A stretch of 64,000 bases of DNA from Hyaloscypha bicolor E (lineage: Eukaryota > Ascomycota > Leotiomycetes > Helotiales > Hyaloscyphaceae), in contig NW_020194691.1 in assembly GCF_002865645.1 (NCBI RefSeq), positions 806,001 to 870,000 of the forward strand. Direction: 5' to 3'. Made by a program: the position numbers and the translations under genes. The notes beneath the pieces were generated by a model. That model was not told the origin of the DNA, did not search any database, and was given only the letters and a program-made list of their open reading frames with translations. Below, piece after piece: positions 1 through 14,227 of this stretch. Positions within the stretch are counted from its first letter, which is position 1. The number at the start of each line of letters is the position of its first letter.

Positions 1-249
1 TAAGCCTATAAGTTCTATAGAATGTTTTATAATTAAAAAGTTTATACTAATATTTATAAAATATAATTCTACTATTAAAGATTTCTATATAATAGAAATA
101 GGAATTAATAACTAATAATATATACTAGAAATTATTAATATAGCTAGTATAGATAAATATTTCTACTTTAGAGATAAATAGATTTATACTAATAAAGGAT
201 TTATACTAGTTTATAGTATTTTATTAAGATTATCTTTTATATAAATTCA

Positions 250-1600
250 AGAACTATATAATTAGATTTAATAAATTAAGAAGTTAATATATTCTTATAC
301 TAGTTCCCGAGTACTAATAGTACTTATTAGAAATAAAGTTAATATTATAAAGTAGAAGATATCTCTACTAGAAAGTAAAAGTATAATATAAAAATTAGAA
401 TACAAATTTCTCGAAATATTAGTAAAAAATAATAGAAATATTAAGGAGTCTTTTTATACTATAGTAAGGTAGTTATAGAAATCAAGTATAATAATAAATA
501 TAAAGATATTAGATAATTTTCTAGATTTATAGCCTAAATAAAATAATCTTATTAGTTATCTAGAGAACAAAATCTCTAAGTCGGCTATAGTAAATATAAG
601 GTCTCTTATTCTAGTACTTTCTCTAAAAAAGAATATAGGTTCTTATCTCTAGTAAAGATTTATAATTCTATAAGTTCCTTGCTTTATAAAACGCTAATAA
701 TTATTTCCGGATATTAATAGCTTTTAATCTTTCTCTAGACCTTAGTTACTAGTCTTATAAAAACAAAGAGCAAATTCTATTAGCTATAGTATATTATAGC
801 TATTAGAAAATCCAGATTACTTTATATTTAAAGGCAGTTATAACCTTTATATTTAGAATACTTTTAGAAATATTATAACCTTTCTCTTAAAGTTCGGGAA
901 AAAATTACAAGATTTCAAAAGAAAAGAGAGGCTTATAAAAAGAATAGCTAGAATAGAAGCCGTAATTAATATTAAAAATAATTCTATTAGCGGAAATATT
1001 TATTCAGAAATCAGAAATAGTAAAGAAACGCCTAATATAGAAGAAATAAATAAAGTAGATATAGTATAGCAGGTTAAATTAGTACTTATAAAATATTATA
1101 ACTTATATAGAGATATTAGCTATAAAGTTATTAGATAGAGAAAATATAGAGATAAAATTCAGAAAATAAAAAAAGAATTTATAAGAATAATTAATATAGT
1201 AATAAAGCTTTATTCTAGAAATAAAATAGCTTAAGGGATATTATTAAGGAAGTTAGGAACTATAGAAATATAATCTCAGATATATCTTTCTTATTTATAT
1301 TTTATAAATTTCTGGGCAGGTTATTAAATTATAGCTATATAGTATTATAAATCCGAAAGATAGAGTTTAATTCTATAGATACTTATAGATATTAATTTTA
1401 TAGGAACTTCCTATAAGTAAATAGACCCTAGTTCTATATTTGAACTATTTTTATAGCTAAAGCCTGAGATATATTTTATTACTAAATACTATATATAGAT
1501 TTTCCTGAAATTATATATAAGTATATATATAAAGCAAGTTAACTAGATTTAAATATATATATTATATTAACGGCCGCAATATTAGGAGCCTACTCTTGAA
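250..1600 (+). pseudogene. RIP-inactivated gene, family not recognised
   Basis: One + strand frame can be followed from about 250 to 1,600 without any frameshift, interrupted only by TAA/TAG codons of the kind RIP makes from CAA, CAG and TGG. The stretch 880-1,235 is clearest: a Lys/Glu/Ile-rich, probably helical segment with two in-frame stops in nearly 120 codons. No start codon is visible; the 5' end could lie outside the window. I see no domain I can name. A tyrosine spacing near 1,087-1,131 superficially resembles a zinc knuckle but fails on the last ligand. Coding status is well supported by frame continuity; function is unknown. Confidence 0.5.
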
Positions 1601-4600
1601 TTATATCTAATATAGTAGTACTTTTAATATATATTTTACTAGCCTGCCTTCTTTATTCTAGAGCCCATATTCTATACTATTTAATATAGCTTCTTATTTA
1701 ACTTCTTTTACCTTTATTTCCTCAAATAGTTTCGTTATACTCGCAACTTTAGTTATTATCTCTAATTATTAATTCTAATTATATATAATTATATATAAGT
1801 AAAATTCTATTATAGTTATATCTAATATACTATTTATATATAATATATAAACTATAAAACGACTTATAAATACTATTCCTCAAATATTATTATTATAGAG
1901 CTCAGATATATTAAATAAATTAGAGTATTTTCTAGATCTAATAAGAAATAAAGACTAGATAAATACTATAGTAACTATTATACCCTAGCTTACTATCTTA
2001 TATTATATATAATATTTAGATTATACTCTAGTTATTATAATTATTTATTTAACTTCCTTAAATCGGAATTAATACTCATTTAATAAATTTGTTCTATATA
2101 TTATTATAGGCCTTATTAGTATATCTTTAAGTATAAGTACTATAAGTTAAAGACTTATTAACTTTATATAAATAAAGTTTAGATATTATACTATTTTATT
2201 TATTTAAATAAATATATAATTAGTTCTATTATACTAATTAATATTTCTTCTCTAGCTTAATTATAACTAATATATTCTTAGGGAAAGATCTAGTAATACT
2301 TAATTAATTTTAATTAGTATAGATATATTATTATATATTAAATCGAGAATACGGCCTAATAATTCATATTTAAAAGAATAGTAAAGATAATATTATTTAT
2401 ACTATAATAAAGTAATAAATAAAGATAGGTAACTGGATTTAGGTTTAGATAATATAATAATAATATAAAATAAAGTTAACTTACTCTATATTATTTAAGC
2501 CTTTTATATAATTATTTCATATAAATTATATTATAAACTACTTTACTAATATATTAATAGCTATATATTATTATTAATATAGTTATATAATAGCCTAGTT
2601 ATATTTAACTTTTATATTAATACTACTTCTAATTTAAGTAATAATTCTAGAATATTAATTTATAAAAATCTAAAACTAAATAATAACCGCATTTGTATTC
2701 TTATAAAATATTAAGATATTAACTTAATAAGCTTAATAAAACTGGCCTTCTTTTTATCTTACTCTCTATTCTTTTCTCTAACTTAGGTAGTTATTTGAAA
2801 GCAAGATAATAATAATAATACTATTATTAATAAAACTTCTAATAGTCTAGAAAAGAGTATTAATCTCAGAAATGGTATTAGAATAATAAAGCCTAAGGGT
2901 TTTAGAAAATGAATTACTAGATTAATCTATATTTATTTATTAGTAAAAATACTAGAAAAATTCCTAGCTAGAATATCTAGATTTATATCTTATATAAAAT
3001 CTTATAACTAAAGAGAAATATCTAGTAAAAAGTTATTATTAAGGAGTCTGGTTTTTATTATCTGAGCTATTATATTATTAGATAATTCTATAGTAATAGT
3101 ATCTATAATACCTATTATATTTAGAAAAGCTATTTCTATTATACTTACTTATATAGCTAAAGCTAATTTACTAAATATTAGGAAAGCCTCGAAAAATTAT
3201 ATTATATAAATAATATCTTTATTTAATTAGTTTACTAAATTAGTAATATACTATATCTATTTGTCTTATTACTAAGAAATAGTAAGAATAGAAGCGGCAG
3301 AAGTAAAAATAGTAAGAGTAAAAACGGAAAGAATAGTAATTAAGAACTATATTTTAAATAGATTACTTGAAAGAAAAAAGTAATAATATTGAGATAAGTA
3401 ATTAATAATATTTAAAATATTAGAAATAATTATAAGAAGTAGTTCTTACTACTATTATAAGGCCGGTATTATAACTCTAGGGGGCTTAAATTAGCTACCT
3501 GGTAATATTATTAGAATTAAGTTTTAATAGTTATTTTTAGTATAGGTCTTTATTTAGCCTTTTTAGGAAGGGCCAAATCCGGCTTCTTATCTAATATTTA
3601 GTAATAAATAAGTTATATATTTGTTTTTAATTCAAATACTAATAAAAATTACCTTAAGTAAGAAATACTAGTATTATAGCCCTATACTAAGGTTTCTTTT
3701 TAATATTATTATATTATTAGATATTATTTAAGGAAATGCTTTACTAGAAATTCTAATAATTTAATATATAACTTTTATTTTAATACTAAATAAGCCTCTT
3801 TTATTTTCTAATTCTTAGATTTATCCCAGATTTCACTAGTATCTAAAAGCTGGGTATATACTATATATCCTAATATTGTACTCCGATTTTATGAGATATA
3901 AATAAACTATTTATATCTGCTATTTCTTTTTAGTAAAAAGGCTATTATCTGCCAACCTCTTTCTTTTCTTATAATATATTCTCCTAAAGTAAATATCTAA
4001 TTCTTATTCTAATATTAACTCTTCTATTAGATATAGTAATTCACTAATATTATATAGTTCTAAATCGTTTTATTTAAGGAATATCTTAAATCTATTACTA
4101 AAACTTAACTTTATTTATTTTTGAAAGTTTCTGTCTTTACTAATAAAAGAATACTCGCCGACCTCTCCGGAAATAGGATAGCTATTTAAATAAAAGATAG
4201 CAGTTAATAACTTATTAAATAATAGTTTAAATATAGAATTACTTCGGTATACTAAATAGAAAATAGAGCTAGTACTTATATATTTCCCATTATATACTTC
4301 CCGAATTAAGTCTAATTCAAAGTAAAATAAAGATATAATAGTATAGTATACTATATTATTAATAACTTTAGTTATTAAATAATTCTCCTAAGCCTTTAAT
4401 TAAAACTCATATATATTCTTTATATTATCTAATCTTAATAACACGCCATTAAACTCGGTATTAAGGCAGTAATATCTAGGGTAAATTCGGAAGATCTATT
4501 TAATATACTTATTATATATTCTTTTCTAGAATATGTAATATAATCTAGGAAAAGCTTTATTTTTCTAGAGACTAAAGAAACCAGATACTAATATAGATAG

Positions 4601-5250
4601 CTTATTATTATTTATATACGAGATACCGGTATCTAGTAAGACTATAAAATCAGGCTCTTTAGCTAGTAGAAATATAGCTGCTACTTCTAAAAGCACTAAG
4701 AGTAGCGAGTTATTCTCGAGAGATACTATATCTTGAAATATATTAATTCTATTTATTTTTTTAGATAGGAAAAAGCTATAGGATACAGTTAATTATATAA
4801 AATATTAGAGGAAAGGAGAAGGTAATAAACCCAGATACTACTAATATAGATCTTATACTATATCTTATATTAGTAAAATAGTAGAAGAAGAATTAATTAA
4901 TTACTTGTATTTCCTAGAGTAATATTCTCTTATAGCTATTCTCCGGCCATATAATATAGTATTCTATTTCTAATTAGTTTAGTAAATAGAATAATTCTTA
5001 GAAATATATCTTAATCTGGGCCTCGGGTTTTTATACTATTATAATTTGTAAAAATATAGCTTAATAGTTTATAAATAGTAGTAATAAATAAATCTATTCA
5101 GGTACTTATAGAAGTTGCATATAAGTAGTCTAAAATAGTCTTTTCTTTTCTAAAACTACTTATAATACGGCCTTAATATTTTTTACTAGATATAAACTAT
5201 TTATTCGAAATACTTTTAAAAGTATATATATACTAGATAGAAGATATATA
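1601..5250. other. AT-rich RIP-mutated DNA, no gene resolved
   Basis: Extremely AT-rich, CpA/TpG-poor sequence with stops in all frames. I did not manage to follow a convincing single frame through it. Given its neighbours it may hold further fossil genes. No RNA gene or structured repeat was seen. Confidence 0.5.
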
Positions 5251-5310
5251 TGAAATAGAATAGGGATATAGAATAGAATAGGAAATAGAATATTAGATAT
5301 AATAGAGATA
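5251..5310. repeat. A/T-rich minisatellite, 12-13 bp type
   Basis: Imperfect repeats of a unit resembling GAATAGGGATATA/GAATAGAATAGGAAATA. The same purine-rich family recurs at 17,119-17,246 and, in inverted orientation, at 44,386-44,455, 52,776-52,850 and 61,328-61,366. Confidence 0.4.
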
Positions 5311-6899
5311 AAAACTTACTGAAATTTAAAAGTAAGATCTATTAACTTTATAAATAATTCTATAAAGTTATTAATAAACAAGCTATTAAGAAATATATCT
5401 ATAATAATTAAGTTCTCTAGATATATTAATATAGAGTTCTCTAAAATCCTAAAAGAATAATATACCTAAACTAATATTAAATATAACTTTAAAGAACTTT
5501 TATAATAGGATTTATAGCCTAATATAGTCTTCTATTCTTTTTATATACTTTAGAGATAAGACACCTTATATTCCTCCTTTATTAATATATAAGACCTTTT
5601 CTATTCCGGTAATAAGAGAATAGATCTTTATAATAATCTCTTTAGATATCTCGACTTTATAGAAGAAATAGTAATAGACTTTAAAGATTTAGAAGTCGTT
5701 TATATAATACTTTCCGAATACTAGAATATAGTTTTTATAAATAATATATTTATATAATAAGCCATACTAAGGCCTATAGTACAAATAAATAAGATAGGTA
5801 GTACTACTCTAAATATTATACTAATAATTCTCAAAAATTCTAAAGTTAACTTTATAAATCTCTAATAAAGGTATTTTTTTATTATAGATAGATTACTCAA
5901 AAAATTCATATAGCCGGCTTTTAATACTACTAATAAAGCTATTTTAAAGAATTATATCTCGAGATTCTTTAAAGGCCATTACTTTAGACTTACTTATCTA
6001 GTATAATATATCCCTATATAAAATTCGAAAAACGTTCTCAGAATTAAATACTAGATTAAAAATTAGAATTTATAAATCTTTAAAGAAATAATTATAGCTT
6101 ACTATAAGTTTCCGGAAGATAATTATCTAGAAAAATACTTGAAGTAATAATAGGAACTATAAACTCAGTTAGCTTCTTTATTAACTTTATATACTTTAGA
6201 AAGATAGATAAATACTTAGTTAAGTCTTTAGTAATAGAGTTCTGCTTTCTTAAGGCCTTAATAAAATCGAATAGGCTTTTAGAAGATTAAGAAAAGTAAT
6301 TGTAAATATATTAGAAAAGAATATTAAAATATATTATAGAGAATAAAATATAGGTATTTCCTCTATTTCTCTATACTTTATCTGATTTATTTAAAAGACA
6401 CTCCTTTAAACATCTATATTAAGCTTTAGAAAAGACTTTATAATCTAGAAGAAAAGCTATAATATAAATATTCGAGAACTATTTAGATAGCTTATATATT
6501 ATTTCTTCTCTTAGTAACTAGAGAAAGGCCTTTATAGCCTTTTTTTCTATATAGGTTCCTAGATATATCTTCTCGGTTATAATAATTACTCTAGGGTATA
6601 TGTTTCTTAGAAATATTAATAACTGGCCTTTTTCTAGTTATATAGCCAAATAGTATATAATTTATCTAAAACTACTAAGGTTAATAGAAAAGAAGTAAAA
6701 AACATTTATAAAGGGCAAAAGAAGATAGAAATAAATACTATTTATAGTTCTATCTAAAGTAATATACAAGTCTATTATAGGTTTTAGTAAGGCTCGTTTT
6801 ATTATTTCATAATATTTTTTTATAGAAAGCATCTTTATTTTCAAGCTCGGCTAAGAGAAGTTATTATCTATAATAAAAATTAGTCTATTATTAAAAATA
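5311..6899. other. AT-rich RIP-mutated DNA, no gene resolved
   Basis: No frame was followed with confidence. The only 60-codon ATG frame here (6,662-6,844, minus) has no recognisable features and is treated as chance. Confidence 0.45.
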
Positions 6900-8275
6900 C
6901 TAGATAAGTTAAAATAAAGATATATTTCGCTAGTATATTAATTACTTCTGAATTTCCGAACCTTCTTTATTCCAAATAGCTCTTAAAGAGCTAATAACTT
7001 TAATATATTACTAATTAATATAAAAAGGCTAGGCTATTATATATCTGGATTCTATAAGTATCTAAAGCCTATTAGATTCGAGAAGGGATATTTCATTACT
7101 ATATATTCTAAAGCTAAGCTAGTAGCTATAATTATAACATTTTATAGTTAATAAAATAGCTTAATACTAGAAGTAAAAATATTATACTTTTATTTAAATA
7201 AAAAATATAAAGAATTATATAATAAAAGAGGAGTCGAAATAAGCTTTTAGGTAAAGCTAAATTGGGTTCTAGTTAGAGATTACTAGTAGTCTCTATTTAT
7301 TTTAGGAAATATAATAGCCAGAATAGAACTCTTCTAAAAGAAAGCTAAAATTAAATCCAGAAATACTAAAGTAGCTTAGTAATCCGGGTAAATATATTTA
7401 CAGAATCTTAAATCTGGCTATATAATATTAGCGGATTTAAGTATTTTATAGAAAAAAACAAATACTTTCTTAATAAATTACTAATATTTCTTATAATTTG
7501 GATACTCTTAATAGTTTATTCCGACCTCGAGTTCTTTAACTTCGAGATATATTTATTTGCATTATAGCAAATTCTAATTAAAGAGATATTAAAATTATTA
7601 TTTACTAATATTAGGCCAGATTCCGGAATCTAGTATTTATTTAAGATTAAAATATATAAAGGTAGTTAATAATATTCTAAGATTACTATATTAGATAATT
7701 ATATACGAGACTTATTACTACTACTACTACTCTAGTTTAGAGCTAGAAGAACCGCCGCCAAGTTATATTACTAGAGAATTATAATTATATAATAATAGCT
7801 TATAGGATCTCTCTTCTATATAAAAGAAGTTACCTCCTCTAATAGTTATTAGTTCCTGGCTAAAAGAAACCTCTTCAAATTATATAACTATTAAACTATT
7901 CAGGGAAAGTTCTCTAGCTAGACAAGTAAAATTACTAAATAATAAATACTTAAAACATATATTTAAAAGACTCTTTCTAATTCCGGAGGAATTATTACCT
8001 CTAGTAAATTTCCTAAATAAGCCTATACTATAATAGAAAGTTTAAGAGAATTAGATAGATAAATAACTTATATATATTTCACTATATACTTTCTTTAAGA
8101 TCTGAAAATTACTTTACTATTATATAATTACTCAAGTATATAATTTAATAAACTTAATAATAAAAGACTAATATAATTCCGCTATAATAAAACTATAATT
8201 AAATTATATTATAATATTAAAGTAATTTTATTTTATATATCTAAAGCAAATATTCTAATACTATTTATATTATAT
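6900..8275 (+). pseudogene. RIP-inactivated gene, family not recognised
   Basis: A single + strand frame runs from about 6,900 to at least 8,170 and probably 8,275 without a frameshift (about 450 codons). Its stops are TAA/TAG. The 3' half is well preserved: after a run of six Tyr codons near 7,710 (a TAC repeat) comes a segment with 'LELEEPPPSYI', then, from about 7,830, roughly 70 codons with no stop (including 'LPPLIVISSW' and 'FLIPEELLPLVNFLNKP'). These read like real protein, but I cannot place the family. No intact start codon is seen; ATG would have become ATA. No membrane segment or catalytic motif is evident. Confidence 0.5.
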
Positions 8276-11040
8276 CTAAATATAAATATAGTTTTCCTTT
8301 ATTTACTTTATATTAATAATACTTGAGTTATATACTACTTTACCTTATTAATCTATAATATTATTCGCCTTTAATAATTAATTATAGCCTATTAGAATCT
8401 CTTAATAATTATTTTTAACTCTTCTAAGAAATCCACACTTGCTTTTAACTTGCTTTACTTATAATTAAGCTCTTGCCTTAATTAACTATTTTCCCTAGTT
8501 CTTTAATTAATAATTTCAGAGAGACTAGAAATATAGGCAATTTTAGATACTTATATATTTTTACTAGTAGCCTTAATTACTACTAATATCCTATTATTGC
8601 GGGCAATTTCAGTATTAATAGAAGTAAATACTAGAGGTCGGTCAGATACCGGAATTATAAGATATAATTTTGGCTTCCTGAATTTATATATAGTTATTTT
8701 CTTATAAGTTTCTTACTAATCTAAGTTTTAGTTTAAGTAAATATAATATCTTTTATAATTCCTTTACTCTACTAAGATAGCCATATTATATTTTTAAAGA
8801 AGCTCGTTCTGGCTCCGAATATAATTTTAGTATTAGTTAAGCTATAGAGATCTTATTTAGGCTCCCCTAATTTTAATATATATTATTTTACTCTGGATTT
8901 ATATAGCTAAAATTAGATTTGGTAAGAGAATTAAAAAGATATTAAACCTATATATTTCTAGAATAAAATAGCAGAAATAAAGAAAATTAAGGTAATATTA
9001 TAAAAGCTAGCTTTATTTAAGGATTTATATAATTATATAGTAATATTAATAAAATAAATAGTTATAAGAATAAGCTATAGTAATCTCCTCGCTTATTTTT
9101 ATAGATATTAAGTAATAAAATTATAGAGAGATAGGCTAGTTTAAACTCAGATAGTTAGATATTAATACTTAATATAATACTAATCTATAGTAAGGAAGAT
9201 ATAATTAGTATTTATTTCAAATTATAACTCTATTAATAGAAAGAAGTTCTAAAGTCTATATAAAAAGAAAAGAAAAAAGTAAAAAAGAGAGAGGTTATAA
9301 TATCTATATTCTTAAAAATATAAAAATATAGCCTAGATATTTCCGTCTCTATCTTTTCTATTACTATATTAAGCCTTATTATTTAAGTGCCTATTATTTT
9401 TCTAAGCCGAGTAAGAGTAATACTTTAATTCTTTAAAATTAATTATCTTATTCTATATTTACTAAATAATTATATAAATCTTATTACTAGTTTTATTATT
9501 TATATATACTATATTCTTATATTTTAGTAGTAATATAAGTACTAGAGTAGATATAAAACTTACGAGAAATAACTTTATAATTCTTCCTGCCTTTAATCTC
9601 AAATCGGATAAGAGTTTTAATATTTATACTATTATATATTATTTTAATTTATATTTCAAGATAAGTAATATCTCCTGGTTCCATTTTACTAGAAATATAG
9701 TTACTAAGAATAAAAAGCTAGATATTAAGTATTTATTATATAGTTAATAATAGTATCTCAAGAAATATATATATAAATTAAATTCTATTAGTATTTCTTT
9801 TAAGTAGTTCTATTATTATATTAGTAATTCAGGCTAAGTATATTTTTTTACTAGCTATTAGTAGAAATATTTAGTAATAAGAGTTAGACTATTTACTTTC
9901 AGAATCTAGCTCCTAAAAGATAATAATTCTTTAATTCTTTTCTCTGGAATTATAGTACTTTTCTAAGAGCTATATAATATATAGTAGCTAACCTACTATT
10001 TTAATACTAGTAATAAATAAGAGAATAGTATTATATAATTTAAGATCTAGTTCTTTTCTATATAGCTCTTTAATTAGAGCTTTTATCTTATTATATTAAT
10101 TAATATTATTTATAATATAATAGAAAAGGTTCTATATAAATCCCTTTCTCTTTTATATAATAAAAATAAAAATATTTCCTTTAGTATTTTAATACTATTA
10201 AGATATAAAAAAGAAATATAATTATATAAATAAAATATAGCTTATATCTGAGATACTAAAATATATATATTAACTGGCTTAATATTATTATAGTCTTAAT
10301 AGCCGAATATATATATAAATAATATCTAATATAGATATATCTCTATTCTTAGTTTTATAAGTTATTATTTATATTATTACCTAATTAAGGGGCTTTCTAT
10401 ACTTAATATTATAGTAAAGAATTTATCTAAACCGGAAGATACCTATAGTTATCTAAAAGTAAATTATAGCAAATAAATATACTATTAGTACTTTCTAGAG
10501 ATTCTTTAATATATTATATAAATATATTACTATTATTAATATAGTAATAAGAATTAGATAAAGCTTTTAAAAGATCTTATAGAAATATTAGTATATATAT
10601 ATTATAGAAAAGAATAATAGAATTATACTAATAATGCTAGCCTTAAAGTATTAGCTCTTAATAAATTAAAAAAACAAGATAATTTATTATTAGCTTAGCT
10701 ATTCTAGATATATTATATATATTAATATACTAAGAAAATAAGGCTACTATTATATAAACTAGGCCCTTAGCTATAATAATACTTCCTAGCTACTTATATA
10801 TACTAGTAGATATATTTAGCTATATCCTAAAAATACTAGCTATAGAATTTATATATTTTCCTAAAGCTAATAGTATTAGGTTAATTATATATAGTAAAAT
10901 AGAACGTTTTACTAGACTTGTAATATCTTTTACTCTAATAGTAATATAAATAGTATTTCCTACTAGAAATAATATAACTAATATTATATTAAATTATATT
11001 ATTAAAAATTCTATATATTAGTTAAAGCCTTTTATAGAAA
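8276..11040. other. AT-rich RIP-mutated DNA, no gene resolved
   Basis: Strongly CpA/TpG-depleted. No frame was followed with confidence and no RNA gene or tandem repeat stands out. Confidence 0.45.
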
Positions 11041-11487
11041 GATAAACCTAAAGGTAAAACAAATACTTAAAGAAGTAAGAAATCTTTATAATTAGATATA
11101 AAGTATAAAATAAAACTATAAGGCCTCTAAAAGTAATAGTATATTACTATATAATATCTATAACTAAGTTTATAAGACTTAAAGGATAAGATATACTTGG
11201 CTCCCTTAGTACTTCTTATATTTAATATAAATAGAACTATTTTCTAAATAAGATCTATTTTAATTATATTTTAAAAAAGAATATAAATACCGGAAATAGC
11301 CTTTTTTATATTACAAATTATTAGCCTTACTATAACTATCTTTTACTAATTTAAGATAGTATTCTCTAAAGTATATAAATCTCCTTTAGTAGCTTCTGAA
11401 CTATTATAGCTAATTAGATAAAGAAAGAACAAAATATATAATAAAGAAAATAGAGATAAGATATAAAATATAAAGTTTATAAAATGA
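11041..11487 (+). pseudogene. RIP-inactivated coding frame ending in TGA, unrecognised
   Basis: A + strand frame reads from about 11,041 to a TGA at 11,485-11,487 with only RIP-type stops inside. It contains protein-like stretches such as 'KDKIYLAPLVLLIFNINRT' and a basic end. The terminating TGA overlaps an ATG at 11,484-11,486 that opens the next frame (ATGA). Whether this is a separate gene or part of the next one is not settled, because both frames look coding over 11,400-11,480. Its true 5' end probably lies upstream. Confidence 0.3.
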
Positions 11488-12480
11488 AAAAACTATATGG
11501 TTTTAAGGTAGTACTAATTATATATAACCCCGAAAACGGCAAGTATTATATATTTAGAACTATAAATTAAACTTTATAAAATATAGATTAGATTATAAGT
11601 AAGCTATTAGAAGTTATATTCTATATACTAATTTATAAATAACTTATATATCTAAAATCCTAGAATAAGCTTTCTAAAAATATAGAGAAGAGTATATTAA
11701 AGAAATATTTAAGTTTCATATAAAGAAATAGATTATAACAAGTAGAAAGGAAGGCTATATCTTATAAAGAAACTTTAGAGAAAGCAGTTTTAAAAGATTA
11801 AGATTTATCTAAAAGAAAGATAATATTATTTCTATTAGATCCGCTATTCTTTAATTTATTAGTAAATATAAAATAATAATATAGCCTGTTATAAGGCCAA
11901 AATATACTATTAAAAGTTAGTAGGCAAGATAGAGCAAGTAGTTCAAATCTTTCTATTTAGTATATAATTTAGTTTTATCTTTATAGTTAATATATAAAGT
12001 TAGTATATAAAAAGAGTTAGGGTTTCTTATATATAAATAAATACTATAATTAAAGAAATCTTAAAGTTAATATTTTTAATATAGAATAAAAATATATTAT
12101 ATAATCTTCTCTAAATCCCGAATACTAAATTCTTAGGCAGAACTTAAATAGCTAGAACTTCTATTATAATAAGATAGCTAGCCCGTTAAGTTTTAGATAC
12201 TTTACTAGTAAAACTCTTATTTAATATTCTAGTAAATAGCTTATTTAAAGAGATAATACTAAGTATTACTATAGTTTTTCTCTAGTCTATTAAATCTTTC
12301 CTATAATAAAAATTAATTATTAGTATATACTACTCCGGATATAAACTTTACTTAATCTCAAACTATATTATAGTATATTTCTTAATAATTATTACTAATA
12401 TTTCCTTTTTACTATCTTACTAAGCCTATCTTAAAATTATAATAATAAGTATAAATATTTTAAGATAAGAAAACAAGTAA
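11463..12480 (+). pseudogene. RIP-inactivated gene, Ser/Asn-rich C-terminal half, unrecognised
   Basis: One + strand frame is readable from 11,463 to about 12,480. It has a surviving ATG at 11,484 followed by 'KKLYGFKVVLIIYNPENGKYY', a convincing protein start, then a Lys/Glu-rich segment (about 11,640-11,830). The second half is rich in Ser, Asn, Tyr and RIP stops, the pattern expected of a Gln/Pro/Ser/His-rich disordered tail after RIP (CAA to TAA, CCA to CTA, CAT to TAT). No domain is recognised. A Gag-like protein is conceivable from the composition, but no zinc knuckle was found. Confidence 0.42.
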
Positions 12481-12659
12481 ATAAAGGCCGGGCCTACCTA
12501 CTAAGACCTTTATTACTAATATAGCTCTATTTCCTAGTTTATTTAAAGATAGCAGAGATATATACTTATAAGATTAAGGCTAAACTTATAGACTATATTA
12601 TAGTAAGTAGTAGGTTATTCTAGAGAAAAAGATTAAATAAATATTATAGTTAAATATAG

Positions 12660-14227
12660 ATTATATTTAGCTTATAATAAAAGTAAAATAGCCGGATATC
12701 TATAATATATTAATATATAAATAATCCGCCTAGTTTACTATTTCTCAAGAACTTTATTTGAGACTTAGAATAAGTCTAAAGTATAACTAGTATTTTACAA
12801 ACAAATTCCTATTTTATCTTTAAATAATTCCGGACCTACTCGACTATAAGAGGTCCTGAAAGAGCGAGAGCCCAGATTTTTAGTTAAAGTTCTTTTAGAA
12901 ATCAAGGAAAATAAAGGAAAGTTTATATAGAATTTTCTATATTTTAGGATAAGAAATTAAAGTTTAAATAACCTTAAGAATATAAATAAGAGTAATATCT
13001 TATAAAGATATTATCTTAGTAATATAAGATTAAAGTAGATTAATACTAATTATATAAGTAATATTAAGAATTACTTAAGAATAGTTTATATCTATTAGTA
13101 AAAACAGAATTCTTCTATATTTAGAGATATAGGTATAGAAGAATTAAGAAAAAAGGTTTTATACTATCTTTCTATAAGAGTCGGATTTGCCTATAACTAG
13201 TATATTCTTTCTAATAGAATCTAAATTAGCTCTATAAGTTATTAAAGTAAATTATCTAAACTCTAATTTTCTAGTAAAAGAGAAAATTATATTTCTGCCG
13301 GATACTATATTATTTATAAAAGAAATCCACTCTATTTTACTTAAAATAGAGAAGTTTTTTAGTAGCTATAATATAGCTAAATACTATCTAATATTAATAT
13401 TATAATATATATCTATAGTTCTTTTCGTATTATACTAGATTATTAGGCTTATTATCTTATAAATGGGCTAAAGAAAAAGATTAGCTTTATTTCCTACTAA
13501 TATACTTTTACTATTTACTTATAGCTATTAGATCTAAGCCGGGCCTCTTTATATATAGCTATAATTAATACTATTATTAGAGAATAATAGTTAATAAAAT
13601 TCCGGAGATATTGCAATTTGTCTGAATTCTTGACTATATTATATTATTATAGAAATATTCTACTTCTCACCTTTTAGAAATATATAAGAACTATAATTTC
13701 TTTTCTAGATTTTTAGTAATAATAGTAAGGCTAATCTTTAATAAGGGTTTTTACTATAGTTAATCTTTTAACTCATTAGAATAAGCCAATGCCCTATAGA
13801 AGTAATAGTAGTATTTCTTGGGACTTCTTATACTATATATAAACTCAAAATTAATATTTAAATAATAATTAAATATAATATTATTAGAAGAGAGTAAAGG
13901 GAAGTACTATAGTATATAGTACTATACTATCTCAATAACTTATAAAATATCTAATTAAATTAGTACTTTTATAGACCTTACTAGCTTTATCTTCTTTACT
14001 AGCCAGCCCGGATCTACTAATAATATTTTCTTAGTACTAATCTCTCTCTCTATTAGTTTTCTCCTTATTTTCCTTATAAATAGTTTCAAGAAAGCAGCTA
14101 TATACCGGTTCGACTTTTGTGGAATTTATACTAATAAAGTTCTTATAGAAAATTGAAGTACAGATTATACTTGACATTAATACCTGGTTAGGTAGCTATT
14201 AGTACTATAACTTAAGATTTGAACTAA
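12660..14227 (+). pseudogene. RIP-inactivated gene, family not recognised
   Basis: A single + strand frame of about 520 codons extends from about 12,660 to TAA at 14,225-14,227 with no frameshift. The best preserved parts are 13,200-13,430 (a stop-poor run containing 'EKIIFLPDTILFIKEIHSI') and 13,600-13,850. The last 130 codons are Tyr/Ser/Pro-rich and less mutated ('SSYIPVRLLWNLY', 14,090-14,150). The stop at 14,225 is followed immediately by an AT/TC microsatellite, so it may be the genuine end. No function can be assigned. Confidence 0.5.

Noticed and set aside
1087..1131. Tyr spacing resembling a mutated CCHC zinc knuckle
   Set aside because: The codon at the last ligand position is TAG, which RIP makes from TGG or CAG and not from a Cys codon; the pattern is therefore not a knuckle.
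6662..6844. 60-codon ATG frame on the minus strand
   Set aside because: No recognisable motif, a composition set by AT-rich DNA, and no continuation upstream or downstream; expected by chance in 64 kb of such sequence.
12005..12020. TTAGGG-like hexamer as a telomere remnant
   Set aside because: A single occurrence, not an array; there is no telomeric tract in the window.
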